A stretch of DNA of 64,000 nt from Epiperipatus broadwayi (Eukaryota; Onychophora; Udeonychophora; Euonychophora; Peripatidae): the NCBI GenBank assembly GCA_028023455.1, contig JAQFVV010012423.1, positions 808,001-872,000 on the forward strand, given 5' to 3'. Position 1 is the first letter of the stretch. Each line of letters opens with the position of its first letter. A program made the translations under genes and the position numbers. The notes below the pieces were generated by a model. That model searched no databases, was not told the origin of the DNA, and worked only from the letters and a program-made list of their open reading frames with translations. Shown here piece by piece: positions 1 through 12,936 of the stretch.

Positions 1-1071
1 ATTTAGCCATTAGTATTTTTTTTTTATGTTCACTACAGCATAATATAGTAATTGTAGAATATTAATTATTTTTTCACCAAAAAATCTTATAATAATCATT
101 GATAAGTTGAAATTGTAACTTTTTGATTACAAAAATGCATTCAATGCACAGCTATGAGATATTTTTAGGTGCAAATAATATTAAGAGATTTCAACTCTTA
201 ATTTTGTGTAATGTTTAATTTATATCTACTGTTATCTGATTTTAAAATCATTTTAAAAGAGATTACTTCAAAATTATGCATATTTGATTTTAAAAAACCC
301 TAAACCATTTTTTTTAAATTTATTTAATTGTTTAAAAAAATAAAAACAAATCAGGATTATACATCCTATCATTTAAATAAATAAGTTTTTTCTTTTCAAT
401 AATAAAAATATATATTAATTTATATATTATGAAAAGAACTTCTAAAATACAGAATCTATGAATATCAAAATAGTCAAAAATAATATTAGGGGGAATTCAA
501 TCATTCTTTTCTGTGTGTGTGTCTATGATTTCCTTAACATACTTACTGTTCAAAACATTAATTTTGAGAAAAAAGCAGTATTTTTCAAAACAAAAATGTA
601 AGGGACATAATTTGCATTTCTATAACTTTAAAAATCTAATAGTTTGACTGATTTTAATTATAAAGACTTTGTAACAAAAGATTTAAAGCAAGAGTTAAAC
701 TAAACATATGAAGTATTAGTAAAAAGTAAAAAAAAAACAATATTTCTAACAATTTCTTTTCACATTCATCTGGTGCAGTGTGTTCAGTTTAGGTTTTAAT
801 AGCTCTTCATTCAATATATACAGTATTTTCCATAAGTTTAAAAAATTCCTCTTTAGGTCAGAGAAATGCACTGTATGTATAAATATAGCAAATTCAGAAT
901 CAAAAGAAAACTAGCCAAAATTTAAAAAAACTAAAACTTCACAATCAATTGGTTTCATTGCTATGATAGACTTCTCAAGTTCATTTGAAATCAATTGCTT
1001 GTGAAATTTTACTTTTTAATTCTGACTAAATTTTTAACCCACAATGGCTACATAAAATGTTATGTAAATGC
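1..1071. other. AT-rich spacer, no feature seen
   Basis: Both strands hold only short open frames with no family resemblance. Homopolymer A and T runs and a short GT run near 510 are the only structure seen. It is most likely intergenic or deep intronic DNA. Confidence 0.6.
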
Positions 1072-1122
1072 TACATGCAATAAAAATGATTTTGTAATAA
1101 AGAATCATTTTTATTGCATGTA
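1072..1122. repeat. Perfect 20-bp-arm hairpin
   Basis: The arms at 1072-1091 and 1103-1122 are exact reverse complements (TACATGCAATAAAAATGATT) around an 11-base loop. A perfect 51-base foldback in otherwise plain AT-rich DNA is probably the remnant of a miniature foldback element. It is not GC-rich enough to call a terminator or a structured RNA gene. Confidence 0.7.
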
Positions 1123-2772
1123 TTGAGGATTTTGTCATAAACATTATTATCACTGTCTTATTAGTACATTCAGACCTTCCTAATGCTTCTAAAATATGTT
1201 AGGAATCTTTCAATTTTATGTTGATTTTTAAAAATTCAAACATTTAATTTTTTTTGACGTGCTTACAATTTTTACATAAAATGAATGAATTGACAGTTGA
1301 AATATTTAACATTTGAAAAAAATTGATATTGACCAATGCATTGTTTAAATTGTAATCGGAAATCATCTCAAAATTTTCAGTGCTACAGCATGCATATAAA
1401 ATCTTTATGCTGCACAAAGCAATATGATAAAATTTACACAAGAGTTAAATTAAATGCATTATTTTTAAAAAAACAACTCACAATCAGGTATTATAATAAA
1501 ATTAATTTGATTTTATTATTTTAAAATTATTTGCAAAAACATATAGTTATATAAAAAAGTAGACCCCCCTCTAGGGATTGCAAAAAAATGGAGGAACAAT
1601 ATTAATTCCCCCAGTATAGAGTGTACATAGTTAAGATACCAATAAACTGCAGAAAAAGTGGCATAAAATTACACTATATAGTAAAAATTCAAACAAATTT
1701 GATTTTTGTAAAATAGAGATATATTCAAGAAAAACTCTCTTTTGAAACTTGTTCCAGTTTAAAAAATAATGAAAGTAAGGCATTAAAATTATTAATGATA
1801 AATATTTACCATATATAGTCATTCCAGATTAATTTCAGTGTAATTTATTTATTTGTAATGACTAATTAATTTAGCTTTTTTAATACTTTAGAAGTTTTCA
1901 ATTAAATTATAACTGTGTGCATAGTATGTTTTTCAATTTCTATATAAAAATCCTTCCTTATTCTTCACGAAATATAAAAGCCACACCACAGCTTTGTTCT
2001 AAACCATGTTGTGGTTAATTGTAAATCATATATGTTTTTAACACTCCATACATACACATAAGTGCATATGTAATAATATTATAATTTGATATCTGTATTT
2101 CTTCAAAGCAATATACATAATTATATACTTGAATATTTATAAATACAGTAATCAGATATATTTAAAATTTTTTTTATCCACTTATGAGTGCTTTCAGCTA
2201 TCCCCGTAGTCTTTGTCAACTAATCCTCAGCCTTAGTCAACTAACACTTTGAAAGGCTAACCTTCCCACAATTCTGTGATCTTAACGTTTGCTGCCTGTC
2301 TGTTAATTAAGTCATGTTTGTTTTTGTATATTAGCATAGCTTCTTTTATTTTTTCGTTGTTATTTTTTTTCAATTTGCAATATTTTAAGGTTATTGTAAT
2401 TGAAGTTAAAATCATAAATACATGAATAATATATTATAGTCATGAAAAACTGATGCTGAAACATTATTATCTACTTTGCAATTTTGATTCGAATTCTTGA
2501 ACTCTTTGAACAACAGCAAATGCTCTTTCAGTTCTTTTTTCCAACATACAGCTTTATCCTCATACATATCCATTTATAAATGATACAATTTTTATTTATA
2601 AAATGAAGTTTTATCTTTAGAATTATTTATTAATTTGTTTAATGTAGGATGTGTGTAAATGCAATATCACATATACCTTTTTTTATAAAATGTATAAAAT
2701 TTACTCGATCATTCGAAATATATGGTATTGATATCAGTGTTTTTGGTTAGCAGGAAGATCAATATTATTATT
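1123..2772. other. AT-rich spacer, no feature seen
   Basis: The open frames here (63 codons or fewer) have the composition of random AT-rich sequence. A slightly less AT-rich patch near 2190-2310 has no recognisable identity. Confidence 0.55.
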
Positions 2773-3272
2773 NNNNNNNNNNNNNNNNNNNNNNNNNNNN
2801 NNNNNNNNNNNNNNNNNNNNNNNNNNNNNNNNNNNNNNNNNNNNNNNNNNNNNNNNNNNNNNNNNNNNNNNNNNNNNNNNNNNNNNNNNNNNNNNNNNNN
2901 NNNNNNNNNNNNNNNNNNNNNNNNNNNNNNNNNNNNNNNNNNNNNNNNNNNNNNNNNNNNNNNNNNNNNNNNNNNNNNNNNNNNNNNNNNNNNNNNNNNN
3001 NNNNNNNNNNNNNNNNNNNNNNNNNNNNNNNNNNNNNNNNNNNNNNNNNNNNNNNNNNNNNNNNNNNNNNNNNNNNNNNNNNNNNNNNNNNNNNNNNNNN
3101 NNNNNNNNNNNNNNNNNNNNNNNNNNNNNNNNNNNNNNNNNNNNNNNNNNNNNNNNNNNNNNNNNNNNNNNNNNNNNNNNNNNNNNNNNNNNNNNNNNNN
3201 NNNNNNNNNNNNNNNNNNNNNNNNNNNNNNNNNNNNNNNNNNNNNNNNNNNNNNNNNNNNNNNNNNNNNNNN
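2773..3272. other. Assembly gap (500 N)
   Basis: Exactly 500 undetermined bases. The round number suggests a placeholder, so the real gap length is unknown. Apparent open frames that cross it are artefacts. Confidence 0.99.
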
Positions 3273-3688
3273 ATAAAGTGCAAATATGAAAGAATGTAAT
3301 AAAGCTGATAAAGTAGTCATTACCAATAAAAAAATAATAAAAAAAAGGATATTTTTCACATTTTAAAAAATTTTTATTTTTATATTGGTTCACAAACTCT
3401 CAATTTTGAAATGTATAACCTAAAATTACAGCCAATTTCATAGACAGCTTCATCACATTCGTCATAAAATGCAGAAAAAATATATATAACATGACCTACC
3501 TGAGTTACAGTTTGTTGGAGTGAATGGTGGCAAAAGGTGACAATTTCAGTTTCGCTTTTACTAACCAGCCTATATGTTCAATTTTTGCAAGCAGTTGTTT
3601 TCAGGGCCCTCTATGCAGGATATCTATTAGAAATGCAAGGTTTTAGTGTGGATCAAAAAAAAATCACAGTAATAACTTTAGTAAAGTG

Positions 3689-4008
3689 TAAGTTATGGGG
3701 GTAAAAAATACTTACTATATTATTGGAATATCATGGGAGAAAAGGTGAGCTAAATTATGCATTATTTCATAGGAGACCATAATAGCAAAGTATGCTTCAA
3801 AGTAATTAAAAACTTATCTACAATGAAATGAATAAAAACATAGTAAATTCTAAGTTATGAGTGTAAAAAATACTTACTATATTATTGGAATATCATGGGA
3901 GAAAGGGCGAGCTAAATTATGCATTATTTCATAGGAGACCATAATAGCAAAGTATGCTTCAAAGTAATTAAAAACTTATCTACAATGAAATGAATAAAAA
4001 CAGTAAAT
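3689..4008 (+). repeat. Tandem duplication, period 162 bp
   Basis: Two adjacent, nearly identical copies begin at 3689 and 3851, both opening with TAAGTTATG. They differ by a few substitutions and a small indel near the end. This is a recent local duplication with no coding content; its closeness to the gap raises the chance of assembly trouble in this repeat. Confidence 0.9.
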
Positions 4009-4333
4009 AAAATAAAATAAATAACCCAAAGGAATTAAAAGCAATTATTATATATCAATGGGAGATGATGATGATGACTGTTGATTCAGCATTGGGAGGC
4101 ATTGTAAATTATTTAGAATACCAAAAAATCGATCTCGGGTTATAACTCTAGCAAGTTAGCAAGTACCGGTTGATGCAAATATTCATTTTTAGACCAAATA
4201 AATTTTAGTTTTGGTATGCGTGATATAGTACAAACATGAATAATCATACCAAAAAATGCATTCAACTCAGCGGGTGACAGACCAACCTATTTCGGTAATG
4301 CCTTCCACTCTGAAACATACCTATTGCTTTCAG

Positions 4334-4422
4334 TGCAAATATATAATTTTGTATAAAAAATAAATGAAATAGATCAGCTGCAAATATATAATTTTGTATA
4401 AAAATAAATAAAATAGATCAGG
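4334..4422 (+). repeat. Short tandem duplication, period about 45 bp
   Basis: A unit containing GCAAATATATAATTTTGTAT and ending in ATAGATCAG occurs twice in a row, with one base of length difference in an A run. No function is suggested. Confidence 0.8.
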
Positions 4423-5153
4423 AATTGAATACTCACGGCTAATGGTGAATTATGACGAAACCTCAGAATCAAACACAAACAAAAAAGTCTTCATCAGAAT
4501 CAATCAAAATTACGTTCAGCAGTGAAAGAAGCCATTTGTGCGGTTATTTTGTTTATACGTTGATAAAATCTAGAAAGGTAAAAAAAATTATAAAATTTTA
4601 ATAACGTACTTTACAAAAATTGCTATAAAACATCTAATTTTCATCGCACAGAAAAATTTTTTAGACATACAAAAAGATAGAAAAATGGCGGAGAGAAAAA
4701 AAATGTAACTGTGATGTATATGGTTTGCATGCTATTGCGGTTGAAATTGCAAACTTTTTTTAATGCGGAAAAAAGCGGTTTTCGGTCTCAGAATCAAGGA
4801 AAGGATCCTTTTATTGAACACTAATTTAAACATTCTCTTGGAAAGTCTGTTAAGCATTTTTTTGTGATTAATAGTACAAACTTTAGTATAGATATAAAAA
4901 AGTAATTTACAATAATGTCATTAAAAATATCGAAGCTATTAGAAGGTTAGATAAATTATACAAAGTTGGTTATAACTTTCATTACCTTGAATGTAGTTCT
5001 GGAAGCAGAAGTTATGGAAGATGTAAGCAACAGTCAAAACAAAATATATGATAAATTAGTGAGAAAACTAAAGTGCTCAAACTTTAATCATGAGACAAAT
5101 AATATAAAAGAGTTTGTAAACCATTAGATAATTCATGATATCAAAAAGGTTAA

Positions 5154-5375
5154 ATGTTATGTTTATTTGCAACAGAGAATAGGGATTATTTAGTGCAGTA
5201 TGTCAATGATTATCCTAGAAAGTATAAACATTATTGTAGTAAGTGTGGCTATGGGTCAAACAGAAGATGACATTTTAACTGCCACTTATGCTGATTAGCA
5301 TGCAACAAGTGTAATAACAAAATAAGAAATCTTGAAAAATTCATAAAGTATGTGCATATGGAGCATATAGGTTGA
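5154..5375 (+). pseudogene. Old cysteine-rich coding relic
   Basis: Reading from an ATG at 5154 gives about 74 codons interrupted only by two TGA codons before a final TGA. The translation has evenly spaced cysteines and histidines: HYCSKCG, then HFNCHLC, then CNKC, then HMEH. That spacing looks like one or more zinc-binding knuckles rather than random AT-rich sequence. I do not recognise the family. The flanking 4.1-6.0 kb has other coding-like fragments in varying frames, including a 61-codon frame at 5840-6025, so this may be the middle of a decayed mobile-element gene. Confidence 0.35.
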
Positions 5376-6049
5376 AGCAGATGTAGATTATCTAGGGGCC
5401 AAACAATCATTTTATAAATATAAATGCAAAAGGAGGAATGAATGAATATATTGGTAAGAATTTATACCACATATATTCCTAAGGACTTACGTTTTATAAA
5501 TATTTGATTCATCTGAAATTAAAGGAGAGTATGTTAAAGCATAAGTGAAGTAGGATATTGTGCTACACATCTAGTCAAATGGTAATCCATTGTATGCTCT
5601 AACTTTGGATCCTGATTCAGAACAAATCTTACATGTTGGCAAACAGTTTATCATCAAACTCTTACACGTCAATTTCTAAATCTTTTCTATGGCAAGCTCA
5701 TGAAGATTTAAATTTTAAAGGACGTTTTTTATTATAAAGAACCACCACTATGCAATGGAATTCTTATGGAAGTCATTAAATTTATACTCCAAAATTTAGG
5801 GAATTATGAATAGATCTTCAAAGTGATCAAGCAGTTTCTGTGAATAATGAGGCAATTTCTATCCATGGAGAAAGCAATAAAAAGTGGCAAGTTCTAATAA
5901 TTATCCTACTTCAGTGTGGATGCCCAAAAAATGCTAGTTTGCAATTGTTGATAAGAATAGAGGGGTTTGTAAGTAGTGCACCCCATATTATAAAGTTTGG
6001 TATTATGATACAATCACTAGTATGAAATGACAATGATAATGCTGAGAAC

Positions 6050-8330
6050 ATATCATTTTCATTTGAATTTATATTGAGTTATTATGCTAAATATTAATCT
6101 TTACAATAGAAATATAATTAGGTCTTATCCCAAAACACAAAGCACACCTACACAAAGTTTAAAATACATTTAGTTTTTTTTTTTTTTTAATTTTTAGTGG
6201 GAAGATAAATGCAATTAGGTATGGTGATACCATCTCACATCATAAATATATATTATGAATATTCTTTTTATATAGAAATTTTGATTATTGAAATGTCTAG
6301 TTAATAATGTCATCCTTAATATTCATTTCACTACATGATAACAATATATTTTTAATAACTGTAAATATAAATGTAAAAATAATAATGTTTTAGTATGATT
6401 TGAGCACCTTAAAAAACATAGGCTACTTATTATGTATTTTCATTTTCAAAACATCACTCTATTTTAAGGAAAATAAGTTTCACTACAATAGAAATTAAAA
6501 TGACATTTCACTTTCAAGTGTAAAGTCATAATTCAAATCTATTTCATAATTTCATTTTTTACACATACATATTTCAATAGAACTTAATCCATTAAGATGT
6601 GTATGAATTTGTTTTTTATGGATGTATTTGTGAAATTATAACAATAATTGCTTAGTAAATTTTATAAAGTAACATCTTGAGTGAATCATGTATATAACAT
6701 CACTAGAAAACAAAGGAGACAAGCTGATCATTTAAAAAGGAACACCTTGTTTTCATTCTTTTAAAAATGCATTTTTCTGTATATAGATATTGCTTATTTT
6801 CAAAACAAAATAAGTTTTGTAGCAATAAAGATTTTTTTGTTATAAAGAACAAGGAGAGATGTACTTATATAAGAACTTATATGTTGAAAAGAAACTAGCA
6901 TAAATAGCTAATGTCTACTTTAAAGGGCAAGCCTACATTAGAATTAAGACTTAATAACAACTGAAATGCAATTAATATCACCCTATAAAGGATTTATTGA
7001 CTTTTAATAGAAACTACTGTATACACATTTAAATTTGAACAATATATACATACACATTGATCAGAAATAGAATATGAAAGCTCATGGATTATGGGGATAA
7101 AACCAAAATAATACTAGTAATTAAAATTGGATATATTTTATTGTAGAAAATGAAATTTTGATTTATCGTACTTTTATTACTACACCTAGAGGACATATGT
7201 ATATATATTAGAATCATTTTCTTATATTATAAAAATCTCTAAAATAAACTAATGTAAGGTTTACTCACCTTCCAATACTTGAGGATCATATCACATTGTA
7301 GAGGTCTGTATTATTAGTATTATTTTAGAAATAATATATAATGGCAAAAATCAGATGAATATCTTGAGAGAAATGTTTAGTATTTCCAGATATTATGTAT
7401 ATGTTGCTAAGAGACCTAAGTGATAGAGCACTGTGTTATGAAAACCAGCTAAATAGGATTAAAACAATAAATACCAGCAAACAAAATTTATATTAGTGGT
7501 TTATTACAAAGAAATTTTAAGCAGTGTTGGAATCATTAACCTTCCATAGACATGTGATAACCAGCAGACATTGGATTTTAAAATAATGTGTTATGGATAT
7601 TATATGTGTCATCAATTCAGCAACTTTTAAATTCCATTTGTGTTTCATTAGTTGTTTATTTAAAAGAATATTTAATGTACATATGTATATGTTTAGTTAT
7701 CAATAAGTGTTTTAAATATATATATATATGACCAAAAGAAAATCAGAATAATTATTAAAAATTGCTATTAATCAATAACTTAATATTTTGAATAACTTAA
7801 TCAGATTTTATATTGTTATAATAGCAAACTCAAATAAGCTCTAAAACTTTATAAATTTTGTATATTTCACAAGTGGATATAGATATAGATTTTCCTCTTG
7901 TCATCACAATGAGTTTTAACCATCAGATAATTATCACATATTGAGTTTATTCATTGTTGTTTTATCATCTCCATTTATGAGTTATTACTAATTGATGTAA
8001 ATAAAATATTATTATTACAAGATTAAAAGTTAAAAATCTTATTTATTTTAGGTAATTAAAGGATATAAAAAATAAGAATTCATTGATATATATTTCAAAT
8101 GATATTAGTCTAAATACATTTTAGCTGAGTAAAAGTCAATCTACTATTTTTAAAAATATTATCATATCCATCAGAGCTCTAATTGTTATTAGTTTATTTT
8201 AGGATTCTTAGTAGTATAAATTGGAGACTTAAGAAACCAGATGATCAAAATCTTTTTTTTAAAATCATTTTAACCATTGTAGATTTCAATTTAATTTATA
8301 CTTATTAGAGTCTCTGTCTTTTGGGTAACA
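6050..8330. other. AT-rich spacer, no feature seen
   Basis: No open frame, RNA gene or repeat could be supported. Only short TA and poly-T tracts are visible. Confidence 0.55.
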
Positions 8331-8880
8331 ATTGGTCTTGAGATATGAATGTTCCAGATAGAGATTTAAAATATTTTCTCTTACCACACTTATCAATTAA
8401 GAGCTTGTTTGAGCTATTGATATGCTCTTTGTATTACATTTTTGTAAATACAAGCTTATAAAAGTAATGTCATGTTATATATAACTTGCTTTTGTTATTA
8501 TAATTTTACCTTTAAGGCTTTGGCTATGCAGAGGCTATTAATATATGGTAGATCTGAATTTGGTTCAGTCCCATATAGTTATTTAAGTTAGATAGCTGGA
8601 GTAAAAGACATTTTCATGTCTGAAAAATTCAGAGTTTCTACTTAAATATTAAGTATGAAATAAGTGCTGGGTTTTGAGTCGATATTTTAGATCTAGTGTC
8701 TGAATATTCTAGCTCCTCACTGAGGTGAGACATAAGCTTGAAATCACTTGGTCTGGGAATAAGAGTATTTTGGATAGAGATTTTAAATATTTTTCTCTTA
8801 CCTGCACTTATCAATTAAGAGCTTGTTTGAGCTATTGGTATGCTCTCTGTATTACATATTTATTTAAATAATGAGATAAT
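8331..8880 (+). mobile_element. Retrozyme family C, partial tandem copy
   Basis: A motif starting GATAGAGATTT and ending TCTCTTACC occurs near 8354 and again near 8774, so about one and a quarter units of roughly 420 bp lie head to tail. The unit matches the array at 29.8-33.1 kb: it shares the GGCTTTGGC segment, the TTCAGTCCCATAT segment and the AAGAGCT-ATTGG-ATGCTCT segment. A decayed hammerhead motif lies at 8701-8765. Tandem organisation is expected for an element copied from circular RNA. This copy is old and diverged. Confidence 0.65.
8701..8765 (+). ncRNA. Decayed hammerhead ribozyme motif, family C
   Basis: By comparison with other family C copies this segment spans stem I, core and cleavage triplet: CTCA, then CTGAGGTGAG (core with a two-base insertion), a weak stem II, GAAAT, and a GGTC triplet followed by TGGGAATA. 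The insertion in the CUGANGA core should abolish cleavage. Confidence 0.45.
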
Positions 8881-9960
8881 AGAGAACACTTAAATATTCT
8901 TATCCATAATAACATTACAAAATATAGCTGGTAATGTATTAATTTCATAATTAGTTCTTTAAAAAAAGCAGACGTAATTGTAATATTATATAAAGTAATA
9001 GGGATATATCTATTACTACACATGCTCTAGAGATTCTCATAAAAGTAACAGACTTAATATTAAAACAATTTTTATATTATATATAAAATATTTTTAAAAC
9101 TTTATTATTATTTAAAAACTTAAATCTTATGATGAAATTAATTTTTTCTGCTATTTAAGATTTTAAAAAAAACTGGAATAATTTACCATCAAACATGTTT
9201 CAACTCACTTAGCAATGCAAACACAATTCACTGTCACTTGCAGGTGTGTTTGAGACAACCATAATTGAATCAAGTTAATTTCAGGTTTTTTTTTTCCAAT
9301 TTGTTAAATTATTTAAAATTTTACTTGCAATTTCATCTAAAATAATTTTGTATATTCTTAATAAGAATTAATTCAGCTAAAGTTTGTAAAAGTGAAAACA
9401 ATTCATTATCCTGTCAAATTTACAAGAACAAAAACAAAAAACTGTTGAGATTTTTTTCTTTTTTACTTGACAATTTATTAAGTGAGATATTTTTTAAGTG
9501 ACATTTGATATAAAGAAAATATTTTGAAGTTACCAGTGTAAGAAACTTTACAAATTTAAACTGACAAATTAGTTTTAGTACATAAAATATTTTTTGCATA
9601 TTATTCTTTTTATTAATTTGCTGAATGAATTAAGAAAATAAAAGTTATTTTGTTAAATTAATAATTTTTATTAGTAATTTATTTAGCTAAAGATTATCCA
9701 ATAATGAATAAAATTTCTGTAGTGTAATTTTCACTATACCACTCTCATGCAAGGTAGAAATTGGTTTCTACCCACTTTTAACAAATGTTACAAAAATGAC
9801 TAGTGTTTTTGTAATCCGATATTAATAAATGGTAACTATTTATGGGACTGAAAGGGGCTGTTATGATTAATCGTGATGCTATTAAAAAATCAGAAAGAAG
9901 AGTTTAAATATTTTATTCAGGGGGGGGGCGCTCCACTGAAAATGTATTTAGGTCTTAACA
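8881..9960. other. AT-rich spacer
   Basis: No gene or known repeat seen. The only oddity is a run of nine G near 9921-9929. Confidence 0.5.
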
Positions 9961-10036
9961 TTATCAAGTATAACAGGCGTATTTAAAAATGTGAATTTTA
10001 ATTTAATTAAAACTCAAAAATTTATTTATATAATAG

Positions 10037-10236
10037 TAAAATATTTTGTTTAATTTACATTAAATCTTTAAAAAAATTGATAAAGCAATCAATTATTGCA
10101 AAAATGAAGGGCTGAAAGTATTCCATCATGACCATGGTCTTTCAGACTGTTATATGAGTCACAAATTTAAAATATTTTGTTTAGTTTACATTAAATCTTT
10201 AAAAAAAATTATTAAAGCAATCAATAAAAATCATGG
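10037..10236 (+). repeat. Imperfect duplication, offset about 134 bp
   Basis: A block with AAAATATTTTGTTTA, ACATTAAATCTTTAAAA and AAAGCAATCAAT occurs at 10037-10103 and again at 10168-10236. An 86-codon frame at 10154-10414 overlaps the second copy, but it resembles no protein family and is not called a gene. Confidence 0.65.
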
Positions 10237-10984
10237 ACCTTTACAAGGTCAGGTGTATCTGGTATACAATAAAATAGTTTTAAAATTCAGAAATCATATA
10301 TATTGCTTTGATTTACGACACAACAGCTATGCCATTAATTTTTTTTTACATATAATGAATGCATATTGCAAAATATTTGTATTAACTACATATCAAATAT
10401 ATACTAGTGTGTGAATATGTGAAGCACTGATAATAACATGTGTGTTGTACTTTTTTTAAAAAATGTATTAAACAATAGCATATAATGAAAAATTGTAAAT
10501 TCTTTTTCAAGTTCATGAAAAAAAATTATTCTGAGAATCTAATAACTTTCTATGTCTACTCCTTTTTTTCTTTGCATCAAATGTTTTTATTTTTTTTTAT
10601 ATATATATATTTATAAAGTAGCTCAACCATAGAAAAATATTAAGAGTGAATTCTATTGGAAAAAATGATATCTACCATCATTTTTGAATCTATATTTTTA
10701 TCCATAATCAACCAAAATAAAATACTTTTTATTTTAATAGTCATATATTTTAAATTTTTAATAACTGATTTCTTTTATAAACACATATTCTATAAATATA
10801 GAATAAAAATGGCTTAATGTAATATTATTCATTATTAAATATATTCCAGAATGTTTAATTTAAAAACATTTTACTTACTACTGCATTTCAATAATTAAAA
10901 GCAATAATGCACTGTATCATTCTACTCTAGAACCATTTAACTAATTAATGGACACCAGATGGCAGTATCAACCAAATTTTCAAT

Positions 10985-11205
10985 TAGGAGTTTGGGAACA
11001 GATAACGGGGATTTAGATATGAAGGCCATGGATTTGACAAAGATTATGTTGTGGAAATGGGATGGAACAGGATATGGTGAAACTTAGGGTAGGGAATAAA
11101 AAGGGAAGGTAAAATGGCTAACAGGTTTCTCTGGACATAATTGCTGAGAGATTCCTGACTTCATATAAGGAGAAGTCACAGTGCATCACATCACATCAAC
11201 AACTT
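10985..11205 (+). mobile_element. LINE 3' end (zinc-knuckle LINE family), truncated copy
   Basis: This segment matches the copy at 60.9-61.3 kb. It encodes the same C-terminal tail, including LDMKA, LTKIMLWKWDG and GYGET, followed by TAG at about 11084. A shared 3' untranslated region then ends in repeated CATCA. The upstream part of the element is missing, as is usual for target-primed LINE insertions. The superfamily cannot be fixed from the tail alone. Confidence 0.6.
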
Positions 11206-11320
11206 GTAGAGAAATGAAATCATAAACATATGAGCAAAGACATGTGAAAAATCCTTATGATCACCAAAATACACATTTTATGCTGAACCAGCATTCATAA
11301 GTTGATTCTCATTACAGACT
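11190..11320 (-). mobile_element. Retrozyme family A fragment
   Basis: A minus-strand partial copy of family A, recognised by the stem II hairpin (ATGCTG, GTT, CAGCAT) and the following TTTTGG-TGATCA segment. It begins next to the LINE tail and runs towards the RTE/(TA)n region. Confidence 0.6.
11256..11315 (-). ncRNA. Hammerhead motif, family A, core mutated
   Basis: Read on the minus strand: core CTTATGA (consensus CTGATGA) at 11295-11301, stem II ATGCTG/CAGCAT with six Watson-Crick pairs around GTT, then AAA where GAA is expected, stem III ATG-TG-TAT, and stem I TTGG pairing with upstream TCAA. The stem II closing pair is A-T here and G-T in the 19.9-kb copy, so pairing is kept while bases change. 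The two core changes should make it inactive. Confidence 0.55.
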
Positions 11321-11341
11321 TTATATATTTATTAATGTTCA

Positions 11342-11342
<1 letters not shown>

Positions 11343-11420
<78 letters not shown>
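11343..11420. repeat. (TA)n microsatellite
   Basis: About 39 uninterrupted TA units abut the 3' tail of a minus-strand RTE LINE. It may have grown from the short repeat at the LINE tail. Confidence 0.98.
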
Positions 11421-11423
<3 letters not shown>

Positions 11424-12268
11424 TCATCAACCATTATCAATCCACTGCAGGATGAAAGGTCTCTCCAAGTTTAATCCATCTTCTCCGATCTTTAGCTTCT
11501 CTTCTCCACAACACCCCTGCACATTTTCTTATTTCATCCATCCATCTCACATGTGGTCTCTTTCTGGGTCTTTTACAATCTCTTGGAATCAGTTTAAAAT
11601 TTCAATTGTCCATCTATTATCATCTCTTCTAGCAATATGTCCAGCCCAACTCCATTTCAATCTTTTAATTTTTTCAATAAGGTCAGTAACACCTGTTTGT
11701 TGTCTTAGCCATACATTGCGTTTTCGATCTCTTCTTGTTACTCCCAACATACATCTCTCCATACTCCTTTGAGTGGTCTGAAGTCTCTGTATTGCTCTTC
11801 TATTAAGTGTCCAAGTCTCAAATCCATAAATAACTGGTAAAATACATTTGTTAAAAACCATCCTTTTCAAACACATAGCACTCCAACCAAGTTTAATTCT
11901 ATGATTAATTTCCTCCATTATGTTTCCATCTGTATTAATAATCTGACCAAGGTATTTGCAACTGTTAACTTCTTCTAATTCTTCATAATCAATCTTTATT
12001 TTCATATTTTGAGCAAATCGATTAAACATTACTTTCGTCTTTTTAACATTTATCTTTAGTCCTACTTTTCTACTTTCATCTGCTAATTCCTGCAACATTT
12101 TCTGCAGCTCTGAAGCATTATTTGCAAAAACAACTACATCATCTGCGAAATCTAAATGACTTAAATACTCTCCATTTACTTTCACTCCTTTAGTTTCTCA
12201 TTTTAATCCACAAAATACTTCTTGCAGCACTGCTGTAAAGAGTTTTGGAGATATGGAGTCACCTGTCA
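11421..12268 (-). pseudogene. RTE-type LINE reverse transcriptase, 5'-truncated
   Basis: A minus-strand open frame (11589-12185, 198 residues) holds the second half of a LINE reverse transcriptase. The catalytic box FADD is at residues 13-16 in the context HLDFADDVVVF. It is followed by KINVKKTK, CKYLGQII, LNRRAIQRLQ, SMERCMLGVTRRDRKRN and WSWAGHIARRDDNRWTIEIL, typical of RTE-like non-LTR elements. Reading continues upstream to 12268 with GDSISPKLFTAVLQEVF after one in-frame TGA, and downstream through more stops to a short GATGAT-type tail at 11421. It is an incomplete, dead copy on the strand opposite the adjacent zinc-knuckle LINE fragment. Confidence 0.88.
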
Positions 12269-12936
12269 GTCATTTATTATACTACAGAGAATATTATTCA
12301 TTATTGGATAATCACTAGTCTAATGAATGACTAATAAAATTATTAATATATATTCCATAAATGATTTGTAGCAAAGTTGTAAGGGCAGTATGTTTGACAC
12401 TTGTTAAATAAAATGTAGCAATTTGCTATCTCTCTCTTTATATATATTGTAACCTTTCTTTCTGGTTCTTCATCACCTCTATTCTACCTTCTCTTTTTGC
12501 CCTTTATAATACTAGCTCAATAATAAACAACCAAGTATAACAACAATAAAATATAAAAACTCTTTATGGGCTTGAAACCTGCAATACATCAAAACATAAG
12601 ATAGACCTTAGGGATGATTACAACATAGAGGTTTTAACATTGAGAAGTATATAAAAGACACTCCACAATGACATTGCTATTGTAAAAATTCTCCTGCTAC
12701 TATCCTATTATAATCATTAGGAAAATCCTCCCAACAAACAATGATTAACATAATATTTCATTTAAATAATGCTCTAACTACTTTTCTACAATTTACGAAT
12801 CTCAAAATAATAAGATTAAAACAAAATTACATTGAATTATTAAAATAATTAATGATATCCTATGGATATCTCAGGGATCATAAGTATTCTATTCCAAAAT
12901 CTAATATAACAAACCATTAGATTGCTAATTAATAGA
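12269..12936. other. AT-rich spacer
   Basis: No gene or structured repeat seen between the LINE fragment and the family A foldback. Confidence 0.5.

Noticed and set aside
2709-3393. Open frames of 170-219 codons across the N run
   Set aside because: They consist almost wholly of undetermined bases; no coding evidence.
11302-11772. 156-codon plus-strand frame with an IYIY repeat
   Set aside because: It reads the (TA)n tract and then the antisense strand of the RTE reverse transcriptase.
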